From NCBI GenBank assembly GCA_963710315.1, contig CAVPZW010000008.1, positions 558,001-622,000 of the forward strand: a stretch of DNA of 64,000 bases, given 5' to 3'. Under the pieces are notes generated by a model that was given only the letters and a program-made list of their open reading frames with translations, was not told the origin of the DNA and made no database searches. Each line of letters starts with the position of its first letter. The stretch's first letter is position 1. Made by a program: the position numbers and the translations under genes. Source of the DNA: Palsa-360 sp963710315 (lineage in GTDB: Bacteria > Acidobacteriota > Terriglobia > Acidiferrales > UBA7541). Positions 25,235-33,933 of this stretch are shown in pieces.

Positions 25235-25912
25235 ATGCCCCAATCTTCATCCGCCGCTCCGCAGCCGGTTCCCGCATTCGAGCCGCCGCGCTCCATCGCC
25301 ATCGAAGGGCCAATCCGCGTTGGTAAATCCACGCTGTCCCGGATACTGGCCGATCGCCTGCATGCCAGACGCGTGTTCGATCCGGAGGACAATCCCTTCC
25401 TGGCCGATTTTTACAGGGAAAAACCCGGCTCCGCATTTCGCGCGCAAATGTATTTCCTGATCGAGCGGCACCGGCGTCTGCTGGAAGCGCAAAAGAGCGA
25501 CGCAGCGCCTCTCGTTTCCGATTTTCTATTCGAGAAGGACAAGATTTTCGCCTACATCAATCTGGACAATGAAGAGTTAAAGCTCTACGAGCGCTACTTT
25601 GAAATGTTCGCCGCGGCGCTGAAACCCCCGGACCTGGTGATCTATCTTCAGGCCACTCCCGAAGTACTGCGCGAGCGCATCGCCAAAAAGAAATCTCCAG
25701 CGGAAAAGCAAATTTCGCACGCCTATTTGGAGGAAATCGTCCGCGCGTACGAACATTTCTTTTTCCACTATTCCGCATCGGACTTGCTGGTCATCAATAC
25801 TTCGGAAATCGATTTCGTCGAACGCAATGCCGACCTTCAACAGCTACTGCACCGCCTGCAGGAGCCGGTCAAGGGCACGCAATATTTCCTTCCGCTAGGC
25901 GCAACGGAGTAG
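25235..25912 (+). CDS. Deoxynucleoside kinase
   Basis: A 225-residue member of the dCK/dGK family. The P-loop GPIRVGKST lies at residues 25-33. Later landmarks are DPEDNPFLADFY, the substrate-site segment SDFLFEKDKIFA and LVIYLQATPEVLRERIAKK, which carries the arginine-rich lid. The enzyme phosphorylates deoxynucleosides for nucleotide salvage in the cytoplasm. The first 18 residues are Ser/Pro/Ala-rich and not conserved-looking. The start fits a leaderless mRNA from the TATAAT eight bases upstream. Confidence 0.88.
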   Translation: MPQSSSAAPQPVPAFEPPRSIAIEGPIRVGKSTLSRILADRLHARRVFDPEDNPFLADFYREKPGSAFRAQMYFLIERHRRLLEAQKSDAAPLVSDFLFEKDKIFAYINLDNEELKLYERYFEMFAAALKPPDLVIYLQATPEVLRERIAKKKSPAEKQISHAYLEEIVRAYEHFFFHYSASDLLVINTSEIDFVERNADLQQLLHRLQEPVKGTQYFLPLGATE

Positions 25913-25971
25913 AACGAATCTTCGTTGCGCGCCGAATTATTCCTTATTGGGATTGTCGAGCGAAATTGACC

Positions 25972-25987
25972 GAGTGCTTCGGCACTC
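25972..25987 (+). terminator. UUCG hairpin after deoxynucleoside kinase
   Basis: A perfect six-pair stem GAGTGC/GCACTC closes a TTCG tetraloop 60 bases after the kinase stop. There is no long U tract, so it may be a pause or 3' stabiliser as well as a terminator. Confidence 0.4.
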
Positions 25988-26153
25988 TTCGCCGCATCTG
26001 TCCCTGAATGCCCTGTGAGCCAGCAAACTAGTACCGTAAAAATAATATAGTATATAAATAAACTTCCAGACCACCGTGACAGCGCAAGCCGGACCCCTCT
26101 ATGTCCGGCGACCGGTTTACTGGAATATGACAAGCAGCAGGCAATAATAAGAC

Positions 26154-26180
26154 TTGACTCCAAGAGTCTTTGGATAAAAT
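26154..26180 (+). promoter_or_regulatory. Promoter with inverted repeat in the spacer (TonB receptor)
   Basis: TTGACT at 26154-26159 and TAAAAT at 26175-26180 are separated by 15 bases. The inverted repeat GACTC-CAA-GAGTC (26156-26168) overlaps the -35 and the spacer, where a bound repressor would block polymerase. This would leave about 370 bases of leader before the receptor ATG. Confidence 0.4.
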
Positions 26181-26556
26181 ATCTGCTCATATACGAGTGG
26201 TGGGGCTCTGTCCGTTAGTTGCGTTGCTAATTCAACAGTAATGATTGTCGATTGCAAACCGTGTTTCTTTGCTGGAGGCGCTCGCCGGTCAGAAATGACG
26301 GCGGGCAAATCGCGATCGATTCCTCATCGTGGTCGTTCCATCCTCCGGTGCAGTCGAATTGTTGCTTTGAACAAACCTCGGACAGAAGCTCGGTAAAAAA
26401 CACCAGAAAAGTTGGGCGGTGTCGGAGTTCATGGAGCTGCGTGATGCAAGCGCCGATATTTGTGGCGTTACCGGTGCTTTAGCGTTTGGAACCTAAGGCT
26501 ATGGGGCCAAATACAGAAGTGACGCATTGGGCGGTTTTTGGACAGGAGGTCCAGAC

Positions 26557-29500
26557 ATGAATTCAGTCACGATCGGGTGGAAGAAGTGCTGGCATGCGCG
26601 CGGTAAGAAAACCGCGCAGTTGCTGGGTGGTGTGTTTGCCGTGTTGTTGCTTTGTTTGCCTGCGTTTTCACAAGGCAGCTTCGGACGTATTCTGGGAACG
26701 GTCACCGACCAAAGCGGCGGCGTTGTATCCGGCGCAACGGTCACCGTCATCGACACGGAGAGGGGAATCAGTCGTACCCTTACCACGGACGACGCGGGCG
26801 CGTATAACGCTCCCAACCTGACCCCGGGCAACTACACGGTTCGCGTGGAAGCCAAAGGATTCAAAAGGTTGGAGCGCCAGAGCATCGTGATCGAGGTTGG
26901 CCACGAAGTTCGAGTTGACTTGATCGTTCAGCCCGGCGAGCAGAATCAGACTGTCACGGTCACCGAATCTGTTCCCCTTGTCGAAACCACAAACGCCACA
27001 TTGGGCGGGACTCTGGACAATGAAGACATCAGTTCGCTGCCTTTGAACGGTCGCAATTATCAAAACCTTGTGGGTCTACGACCTGGGGTTATGATTCAGC
27101 CGGGTGGAGGACCGTGGACGCAAAGTACTAATGGCGTCCGTCCTGACGAAACCGCGTGGATGGTAGACGGCGTCATCAATGCTAATTTCTTTGACGCCCG
27201 GCCGGTTGCCAATATGCCAAGTCCTTTCACGGACGGCGCGACAATTCTTCCTGTCGATGCGATTCAGGAATTCAACCTGATGGAGAATCCCAAGGCGGAG
27301 TATGGAATCAAGCCAGGGGCCGTTGTGAACGTGGGAATCAAATCCGGAACCAACACAATTCACGGGGCCGCTTATGCCTTTGGACGGGATGGAGCTTGGG
27401 ATGCCCGTGACTTTTTCAACCCTGCCCCCAACGGTTCGTCCTGCGCGGGGAGCCCTGTAAGTGCCACAAACTCTTGCGCCCAGCTCCCAGCTCAGCTGAA
27501 GCAGTTTGGCGGAGTGGTTGGCGGCCCGATTATTAAAGACAAGTTCTTTTTCTTCGGCGGCTACGAAGGATTGCGCTCTTACATTGGCAATGCTTCCACC
27601 GCGAACGTTCCTGGAACGGCAGCAGGAGGAGGAGCTGGCAGCAGCATGGTGGATGCGCTCAATGCAGTTGTGGCTGCTGGATTGACCCCAAGCCCGGTTA
27701 GCATGGCCTTGACGGGATGTAAATTGGGGAATACTCCATCCGCAACGACGTGCGGCGGTGCGGGCAACTTGTTTGCCATTGCAGGCCCGAACGCAGGACA
27801 ACAACTCAGCCCATTCGCCAACTCAAATACCAGCGATAACGGAATTGGAAAACTCGTCTGGCATCCTGACGATAAGGATCAAATCAGCGGGATGTTCTTC
27901 CTCGGCAATTACAACAGCATCGGAGAAGATCACCCTTTCGTCGCTCAACAATTTGTGGATAGCTCTCCGATCCGCACATGGTCAACCGTCGTAAGCTGGG
28001 TTCACACTCTCAGTTCCACAATGGTGAACGAAATGCACTTTGGCTATGACCGGGTGGATTTCGGCTTTCTCAACACCGATCTGATACCTGCGAATGGTAC
28101 AGACCCCACGAATACCAAGGCTTATGCCCTGAACACGGGTGTGACCACCCCACTTGGTCTGCCGAATATTTATCTTGCGGGCTTTAATTACCTCGGCACA
28201 AACCAGAATCGTCCCCAACAGTCATCCCCCAATCCGTACTTTGATTATTCCGACTCCATTTCAGTGTTGAAAGGTAAGCACGCCTTCAAGTTCGGCGCCG
28301 AGTTTCTGCACATTGAAGCGGATAGCAAGGTCTACTCATCGGGTCGCGGACAAATTTACTTCAACGGAGGTGCTACGCCGCAGATTCCCAACTCCACATC
28401 ACTGGAAGATTTCTACGCCGGAAACGTTTCCAGAGGAGCCCTGCTCAGTGGGAATCCTGCCGTGAAGACGACCTGGATGCAAACAGACGGCTTCGTGCAG
28501 GATGACTATCGAGCAACTCAGAAACTTATGCTGAACCTCGGTTTGCGCTACGAATACACGACTCCAATCGCGGCAGCCAACAATGCATTTGGCACTTTCG
28601 ATCCCACATCAGCGTCCGGAATCGTTCAGCAGGGCGCACCGGGCTATCAAACGTTGTGGAAGCCGGACCACCGCAACTTCGAGCCACGCGTGGGTTTTGC
28701 CTGGGACCTATCGGGTAAAGGAACGACCGTGGTTCGTGGCGGAGCGAGCATCATGGACTCGTCGTTTGTCCTGTTCACGTGGTTGGCGGAATTTTCACTG
28801 CAAAATAACAACGCCACGAGCATTGCTGCCGATCCTACTGGGGCCATACTCCAAACGGGAACTTGCCAGCTGACCAATAATTGCCCAACCGCCGGCGGTA
28901 ACATTCAGCTGGGCGTTGCCAACTATTCGGGCAGCTCTCTAACACCCAATTGGAAGAATAACAGCCCTACTACGGCCCTTTTCCCACCTCCACTAGCGAA
29001 ATGCGGTGACGGACAGACCGTAGCTCCTCAGGTTACGAATGCGAGCCCTTGCAGCGTCATGGGCGTCGACCCGAATCTTCGTTCGCCTTATCTCATCAAC
29101 TACAACCTGAGCGTTACCCACGCCTTCAGCTCGAATCTTTCGTTGGAGGTAGGCTACGTCGGGAATCAAGGCAAAAGTTTGCTTGGCTTCAAGGATATCA
29201 ACCAGCCAAATATTGCAGCCGGGTCTACCATCGCACCCTATAGCCTGAATTGCGTAGTGGCCTGTGCATCGACCCCGAACAGGTACCCCTGGCTAGGCTA
29301 TATCAACTGGGGTTCGAACCAAGACCATTCTAACTACAACAGCTTGCAGGCGACTCTTACCGAGCGAATGTCACATGGGGTGTCATTCACAGCTGGTTAC
29401 ACGTATGCACATGGTTTGGATACCGGTTCCCTCAATCGCTTCGGCCTGCTCCCGCAGGACAGCTACAACCCCGGCGCAGAATATGCAAGCAGCGATTTCG

Positions 29501-30249
29501 ATATCCGGCACCGTTTGACTCTCTCGGCCACTTACAACATCCCGGGTATCCACGGATTTGCCCAGATGTTGGAGGGCTGGCAGCTCAATACGATTGTCAA
29601 CATCCAAACTTCTCAACCTTGGACAGTCAGCGACAGCACATTCAATTTCAGCGGCTCCGGTGAAAACGCCGATCGCTGGGATTTCTCGGGTAACCCAGCC
29701 GACTTTAAGTCCGGTCCCCAGAGCATTCCCTGGTGCGGTGGTTACGGAACAAGCACTATAACTTGCTCTGTAAACACCATTTACGGGCCCGCTGCCGCGC
29801 CAGCGGCAGTAACCGCAGCCGCCGCAACTTGCGGTACGACGGCATTGGCGGCCGAAGCAGGCACAAATACAGTGAACACGGGAGGATGCTTCATTTCACC
29901 CAACGGGAAATCTTTTATGTTCCCGCAGGCTGCCGGAACATTTGGCAATATGCCCCGCAATCTCTTCCGCGACACAGGATTCAAGAATGTGGACTTCTCT
30001 GTGTTCAAGAATTTTAAGTGGAAGGAACGCTACACTGCACAATTCCGCGTCGAGGTTTTCAACCTGTTTAACCACCCCGTCTTCGCCAATCCATACGGCG
30101 CCTCAAACGCCTACTTGGGCGGCATTGACCCATCGGCTCCGGGCAACTTCGGTTACTCGGCAGCTACCCCGGATCTCGCGGCAGGCAACCCGCTCATCGG
30201 ATCGGGATCCGCGCGAGACATGCAAATCGGCCTGAAGCTAGGCTTCTAA
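26557..30249 (+). CDS. TonB-dependent receptor with carboxypeptidase-regulatory N-terminal domain (Oar-like)
   Basis: A 1230-residue outer-membrane protein. The ATG at 26557 has an ideal AGGAGGT six bases upstream. The order is: signal peptide (about residues 8-30, ending CLPAFSQ); a CarboxypepD_reg-like domain (ILGTVTDQSGGVVSGATVTV to RVDLIV); a plug with SSLPLNGRNYQNLVGLRPGV; then a long beta-barrel ending in GLKLGF with a terminal Phe. Oar-type receptors are greatly expanded in Acidobacteriota and are thought to import or bind polymer breakdown products. No SusD partner is present. The ligand is unknown. Confidence 0.93.
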   Translation: MNSVTIGWKKCWHARGKKTAQLLGGVFAVLLLCLPAFSQGSFGRILGTVTDQSGGVVSGATVTVIDTERGISRTLTTDDAGAYNAPNLTPGNYTVRVEAKGFKRLERQSIVIEVGHEVRVDLIVQPGEQNQTVTVTESVPLVETTNATLGGTLDNEDISSLPLNGRNYQNLVGLRPGVMIQPGGGPWTQSTNGVRPDETAWMVDGVINANFFDARPVANMPSPFTDGATILPVDAIQEFNLMENPKAEYGIKPGAVVNVGIKSGTNTIHGAAYAFGRDGAWDARDFFNPAPNGSSCAGSPVSATNSCAQLPAQLKQFGGVVGGPIIKDKFFFFGGYEGLRSYIGNASTANVPGTAAGGGAGSSMVDALNAVVAAGLTPSPVSMALTGCKLGNTPSATTCGGAGNLFAIAGPNAGQQLSPFANSNTSDNGIGKLVWHPDDKDQISGMFFLGNYNSIGEDHPFVAQQFVDSSPIRTWSTVVSWVHTLSSTMVNEMHFGYDRVDFGFLNTDLIPANGTDPTNTKAYALNTGVTTPLGLPNIYLAGFNYLGTNQNRPQQSSPNPYFDYSDSISVLKGKHAFKFGAEFLHIEADSKVYSSGRGQIYFNGGATPQIPNSTSLEDFYAGNVSRGALLSGNPAVKTTWMQTDGFVQDDYRATQKLMLNLGLRYEYTTPIAAANNAFGTFDPTSASGIVQQGAPGYQTLWKPDHRNFEPRVGFAWDLSGKGTTVVRGGASIMDSSFVLFTWLAEFSLQNNNATSIAADPTGAILQTGTCQLTNNCPTAGGNIQLGVANYSGSSLTPNWKNNSPTTALFPPPLAKCGDGQTVAPQVTNASPCSVMGVDPNLRSPYLINYNLSVTHAFSSNLSLEVGYVGNQGKSLLGFKDINQPNIAAGSTIAPYSLNCVVACASTPNRYPWLGYINWGSNQDHSNYNSLQATLTERMSHGVSFTAGYTYAHGLDTGSLNRFGLLPQDSYNPGAEYASSDFDIRHRLTLSATYNIPGIHGFAQMLEGWQLNTIVNIQTSQPWTVSDSTFNFSGSGENADRWDFSGNPADFKSGPQSIPWCGGYGTSTITCSVNTIYGPAAAPAAVTAAAATCGTTALAAEAGTNTVNTGGCFISPNGKSFMFPQAAGTFGNMPRNLFRDTGFKNVDFSVFKNFKWKERYTAQFRVEVFNLFNHPVFANPYGASNAYLGGIDPSAPGNFGYSAATPDLAAGNPLIGSGSARDMQIGLKLGF

Positions 30250-30261
30250 GTCCAATTGTCC

Positions 30262-30290
30262 GGCGCGAGGGAGACAATTTCCCTCGCGCC
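30262..30290 (+). terminator. Strong hairpin after TonB receptor
   Basis: Exact ten-base arms GGCGCGAGGG and CCCTCGCGCC enclose a nine-base loop 12 bases after the receptor stop. No U tract follows. It probably protects the 3' end or helps the stronger terminator downstream. Confidence 0.5.
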
Positions 30291-30351
30291 GCGCATCGGC
30301 TTAAAGAAATAAGGGCGTCCCCGCATTGCCGCGGGGATGCTGGTTGGAAAT

Positions 30352-30398
30352 AAAAAACGGGCGCGGCTGCAATGCTTTCAGGCCGCGCCCGTTTTCTT
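30352..30398. terminator. Bidirectional Rho-independent terminator
   Basis: Ten-pair stem CGGGCGCGGC / GCCGCGCCCG (30358-30367, 30382-30391) is flanked by a run of six A at the left and TTTTCTTT at the right. It therefore works as an intrinsic terminator on both strands. It serves the convergent TonB receptor and amidohydrolase genes. Confidence 0.88.
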
Positions 30399-30452
30399 TC
30401 TTGGAGAACTTTACTTGTAATGCTTCCGCTACGATGTGGATGCATGTTCATC

Positions 30453-30477
30453 TGGCGCAGGCTGAAAGCCTACGCCA
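30453..30477. repeat. Solitary half of the dispersed hairpin repeat
   Basis: TGGCGCAGGCTGAAAGCCTACGCCA forms a single hairpin with the family's apical CTGAAAG and a GTGG/CCAC-type foot. The partner half is missing. It lies just beyond the amidohydrolase stop. Confidence 0.5.
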
Positions 30478-30486
30478 CATAAATCG

Positions 30487-31923
30487 CTACTTCAAATCGT
30501 TGCGAATCACCGCGCCGCCCTTCATCACAAATTTCACGCGCTCCATTTCGGTGATGTCCTCGAGAGGGTTGCCGGAAACGGCTACGATGTCAGCGAATCT
30601 GCCCTTTTCCACGTAGCCGATATTCTTGCCCAAATCATAGTTGATGCCCACCGTGGCGTCGCTGGTGGCCATCTGCAAGGCCTTTGCCGGTGACAATCCC
30701 CATTTCACATAGATGCCGAATTGATAGGCCTGCACGCCGTGCCCTGCCAGGTATGCGCCGCTCCCGAATGTTTCCGTCACTCCCGCGGCCACCAGCCTCT
30801 TGAAACTCAGCTCCGTCAAAGCGAAGCGCGAGGTTTTCCCGCCGCTGACCTTCATGTCCGCCTGGTAAAGAGGGCCAGCCAAATCCCAAATGGTTTGATT
30901 CACGGGGCGAAGCGTGCCGTCCGCCAGCGGCACCTTGAAGAGGCGAATGGTTTCGTCGTCCAGCCCCGGTGCCCCGGTTACGCCGACGATCACGTGAATG
31001 GGCATGTCAACGCCCGCTTGCAGGCAGTTGCGCAATCCTTCGCCGCCGTAGGCATGGCAGGCAACTTTCAATCCCCTGCGGTGCGCCTCGTCCACGATGG
31101 CCTGGTTTTCCTCAAGCGTGATCGATGGCACGGTAATCATTTTGCCGTCCGGCATGAACGCGCCCGCGCCCGACGGCACCGGATATCCGCTGCCCTCGTA
31201 GTCCTCCGTGTCATACACCTTGATCCAGTCGACTCCGTAGTGCGAATGTTCGCGGACGGCCGCGCGCGCCAGCCACGGCGAATTTACATTCTGGGAGTTT
31301 TGCCAGACCGGCATGCCGGGAACTACGCCGAACGGCCCCGGTTCGGACGGCGCCGCATAGTAAGTCGCGCCCCGCGGAGTAAGCCCTGGCCCCGAGACCT
31401 GCATCCGCGGGCCGACAATCAAGCCCTTATCGATTGCGTCCCGTAATTCGACCGTGGCGTAGGTGAAGGGCGAATTCAAGTCCTGCACGGTCGTGAATCC
31501 GGCGTACAAATCCGCCAAAGCGTAGTGTTGCCCCACGATCAGCGCGCGCGCGTCGTTGGGCTCCTGATTCTGCATCAGGTGCACGTGCCGGTCGATCAAG
31601 CCCGGCAGCACGGTGGCATTGCTCAGGTCGATCACTCGCGCGCCCGCGGGAATCTTCACGCGGGCGGCGGGACCAACGTCCGTGATGCGCTCGCCTTGAA
31701 TCACGATGACCTGGTTTGCCAGGTTCGTTCCCGTGCGCGGATCGAACAGTCGCCCGGCGCGAATCGCGACTCCCTCTGCGGGCGCGGGCTGCATGGTGAT
31801 GCGGTTCGCGTCGAACGGGGGCGCCTCAGGCCGGTTTTGCGCGCGCAACGCAACGGAATTTCCTGTAAGCAAAAAGATCGCTGCGAACGCAAGGGCAGCC
31901 TTCCGCCAAGATTTCCAGATCAT
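30487..31923 (-). CDS. Secreted amidohydrolase-superfamily protein with an altered metal site
   Basis: A 478-residue protein; the ATG at 31923 has GGAGG six bases upstream. A signal peptide (to about residue 28, VALRAQ) precedes a two-part amidohydrolase. It has LPGLIDRHVHL (metal HxH), WIKVYD (Lys near 225), VACHAYG and DMPIHVIVG (two His ligands). The conserved final metal Asp, normally in a GTDA motif, is replaced: the sequence reads ETFGSGAYLAGHG. It resembles imidazolonepropionase-like secreted hydrolases of Acidobacteriota. Because that Asp is usually catalytic, activity may be changed or lost. Confidence 0.85.
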   Translation of the reverse strand: MIWKSWRKAALAFAAIFLLTGNSVALRAQNRPEAPPFDANRITMQPAPAEGVAIRAGRLFDPRTGTNLANQVIVIQGERITDVGPAARVKIPAGARVIDLSNATVLPGLIDRHVHLMQNQEPNDARALIVGQHYALADLYAGFTTVQDLNSPFTYATVELRDAIDKGLIVGPRMQVSGPGLTPRGATYYAAPSEPGPFGVVPGMPVWQNSQNVNSPWLARAAVREHSHYGVDWIKVYDTEDYEGSGYPVPSGAGAFMPDGKMITVPSITLEENQAIVDEAHRRGLKVACHAYGGEGLRNCLQAGVDMPIHVIVGVTGAPGLDDETIRLFKVPLADGTLRPVNQTIWDLAGPLYQADMKVSGGKTSRFALTELSFKRLVAAGVTETFGSGAYLAGHGVQAYQFGIYVKWGLSPAKALQMATSDATVGINYDLGKNIGYVEKGRFADIVAVSGNPLEDITEMERVKFVMKGGAVIRNDLK

Positions 31924-32088
31924 CGCAATCCTCCAAAGTGTTCGAGCGTTTGAATGGCTATTCGGGCAAGGAATATTTCTACACCCTGGCGCGCGCGTTT
32001 GAAACCAAAAATGCGTCCTGAAGAAATCTTTTTACGCCTCGTCCGCTTGCCTCTTGCCTCCCGCTTCAAATCATCTATGCTGTTTGCC

Positions 32089-33225
32089 ATGGACCGCGCA
32101 AACATTGTCATCATCGGCGGCGGGGTGGTGGGTTGCGCCGTGGCGCGCGCGGTTTCGCGGCGCTGGAGCGACGTGTTTCTTGTCGAGCAAATGCCCAAGC
32201 TGGGCATGGGCGCGAGCACGCGCAACAGTGGCGTGATCCATTCGGGCATTTACTATCCGCCCGGGTCGCTCAAAGCGCAGTTGTGTGTGGCGGGCAACCG
32301 CATGCTTCACGAATTCTGCGCCGAGCACAACGTGCCGCACCGCAATTGCGGCAAGCTTGTGGTGGCTCACGACACCAAGCAGGAAGCGGAGCTCGAACAA
32401 CTGGCCGAAAACGGCCGTGCCAATGGCGTGCCAGGTCTGCGCCTTGTGGACCGCGCCGCCGTGCGCGCACGCGAGCCCCACATCGAAGCCGCCGTTGCGC
32501 TGGAAGTTCCTTCAACCGGCATCATTTCCGCCGAAGACCTGATCAAAACGCTGGCGCGCATGGCCACCGATCAGGGAGCAAGCCTCCTCACGCGTGCACG
32601 CGTCGTACGCCTTGACCCGCGCACCGATTCCATTGCCGTCACGCTCGTTGAGGGCGATGCCGCCGAAGGCGCGCAGCAATCCGAGGAAACCATCGAAGCG
32701 CGCTGCGTCATCAATTGCGCGGGACTGTACGCCGATGAAATTGCCGCGATGCTTGGAAATCATGATCATCGCATCTACCCGGTTCGAGGAGAATACTGCG
32801 AACTGGTGCGCGCCAAATCTTACCTGGTCAACAACCTGGTGTACCCGCTACCTCATGCCGGCGGCCTTACCCTGGGCGTCCACTTGACGCGCACGCTTTG
32901 GGGCACGGTGCTTGTGGGCCCTACGGCGGATTACGTGGCGGAGAAAAACGATTACGAACGAAATCGCCTGCCCATCGAGGAATTCGTGCGACGCGCAAAA
33001 TCGTTGCTACCCGAAATCGAAGCCGCCGACTTGCAGCTGGCCTACTCAGGCATCCGCGCAAAGCTTGCCGCTCCTGGGCACGAAGGCATCATCGATTTCG
33101 TGATTGAGCGCGACGCCCGCGTGCCGCACGCCATCCAGCTGATCGGCATTGAATCGCCCGGCCTCACATCAAGCCTGGCCATCGCCGAGCGCGTTGTTTC
33201 GCTGGCAACGGAAATTCTGCAGTAG
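32089..33225 (+). CDS. lhgO: FAD-dependent oxidase, L-2-hydroxyglutarate oxidase (LhgO) type
   Basis: A 378-residue flavoprotein of the DAO fold. The start at 32089 yields MDRANIVIIGGGVVGCAVARAV, with the FAD-binding GxGxxG near the N terminus as expected. An ATG four codons earlier is possible, and the SD is weak. Family marks are GASTRNSGVIHSGIYYPPGSLKA, VPSTGIISAEDL, CVINCAGLYADEIA and RGEYCEL. LhgO oxidises L-2-hydroxyglutarate to 2-oxoglutarate and passes electrons to the respiratory chain. The gene is monocistronic and convergent with the following locus. Confidence 0.8.
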   Translation: MDRANIVIIGGGVVGCAVARAVSRRWSDVFLVEQMPKLGMGASTRNSGVIHSGIYYPPGSLKAQLCVAGNRMLHEFCAEHNVPHRNCGKLVVAHDTKQEAELEQLAENGRANGVPGLRLVDRAAVRAREPHIEAAVALEVPSTGIISAEDLIKTLARMATDQGASLLTRARVVRLDPRTDSIAVTLVEGDAAEGAQQSEETIEARCVINCAGLYADEIAAMLGNHDHRIYPVRGEYCELVRAKSYLVNNLVYPLPHAGGLTLGVHLTRTLWGTVLVGPTADYVAEKNDYERNRLPIEEFVRRAKSLLPEIEAADLQLAYSGIRAKLAAPGHEGIIDFVIERDARVPHAIQLIGIESPGLTSSLAIAERVVSLATEILQ

Positions 33226-33324
33226 CGTGCGATTCAGAATCTGAGCGATGAAAGCGGGCAGGGCATTGCGCTGTCCGTTCGAGGTGGCGGAATAGGGAAA
33301 GCGTGTCGCGGATTCTTTGAGGCT

Positions 33325-33933
33325 CTACTGTTGGGGCGCGGGAGCGGCAAGGGCGTCCAGCCTGCGCAGGACGTCCATACCCATAAGATTGGTGCGATTG
33401 AGGCTCAACGACTTTTGCGCGTCGGCGCGCGCTTCCTTAAATTCGCCCTGACTCAGATGAAGCACGGCGCGTGCCGACCAGGCTGGGGAGTATTCAGGAA
33501 CTTCCGAAATTTCTCGGTTCAGGCGTGCAAGGGCCATATCCGGGTGATTCGTTTTCAAAAGGATCGCCGCATACGTTACCACCATGGAATCGTAGTCGAG
33601 GTGGTTTCTTCCGCTCAAGCTCAGCGCCTTTTCCATATTCTCTTTGGCCTCTTGATAGCGGCCCAGCCGCGATTCCAGTGTCGAATACGTTGACAAAGTT
33701 TCGGGAGAATCGGGGAAGATGCGCAGCGAGGCTTGGAATTCCTTGTCGGCCAATTCCAGCTGATTGCTGTTTAGGTACGCGGCTGCCAGATTGGAATGCA
33801 TTCTGGCGCTGTTCGGCGAGGCCCGCACTCCCGAGGTATACAGGGCCAGAGCGTTCTTCCAGTCGCGGTTCCGCACGACCGTCCGCGCGGACATGACTAG
33901 AACAATCACGGCGAGCAGCCCCCATGCGAGCAT
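33325..33933 (-). CDS. C-terminal TPR half of a frameshifted membrane protein
   Basis: This frame continues the protein at 33906-35000 after an apparent -1 shift at an AAAAAG run near 33930-33945. It starts with the last membrane helix (MLAWGLLAVIVLVMSART) and then carries tandem TPR helices: NWKNALALYTSGVRASPNSARMHSNLAAAYLN-type repeats through residue ~190. Joined to the upstream frame it gives a protein of roughly 570 residues with a multi-helix membrane part and TPR tail. The nominal ATG at 33933 has no SD, so separate initiation is unlikely. Confidence 0.65.
   Translation of the reverse strand: MLAWGLLAVIVLVMSARTVVRNRDWKNALALYTSGVRASPNSARMHSNLAAAYLNSNQLELADKEFQASLRIFPDSPETLSTYSTLESRLGRYQEAKENMEKALSLSGRNHLDYDSMVVTYAAILLKTNHPDMALARLNREISEVPEYSPAWSARAVLHLSQGEFKEARADAQKSLSLNRTNLMGMDVLRRLDALAAPAPQQ

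Larger units (their letters stand above)
25913..26556. other. 644-base intergenic leader region of the TonB receptor
   Basis: No supported ORF. From left to right it holds a GAGTGC-TTCG-GCACTC hairpin (25972-25987), an AT-rich block (26035-26070), a promoter candidate (26154-26180) and about 370 bases of possible untranslated leader. The leader has a run of short inverted repeats but no riboswitch class I can recognise. AGGAGGT at 26544-26550 is the receptor's SD. Confidence 0.5.

Noticed and set aside
29720..29870. Possible frame irregularity in the receptor around an Ala/Thr-rich segment
   Set aside because: The frame is continuous and the segment reads as a low-complexity extracellular loop of the barrel.
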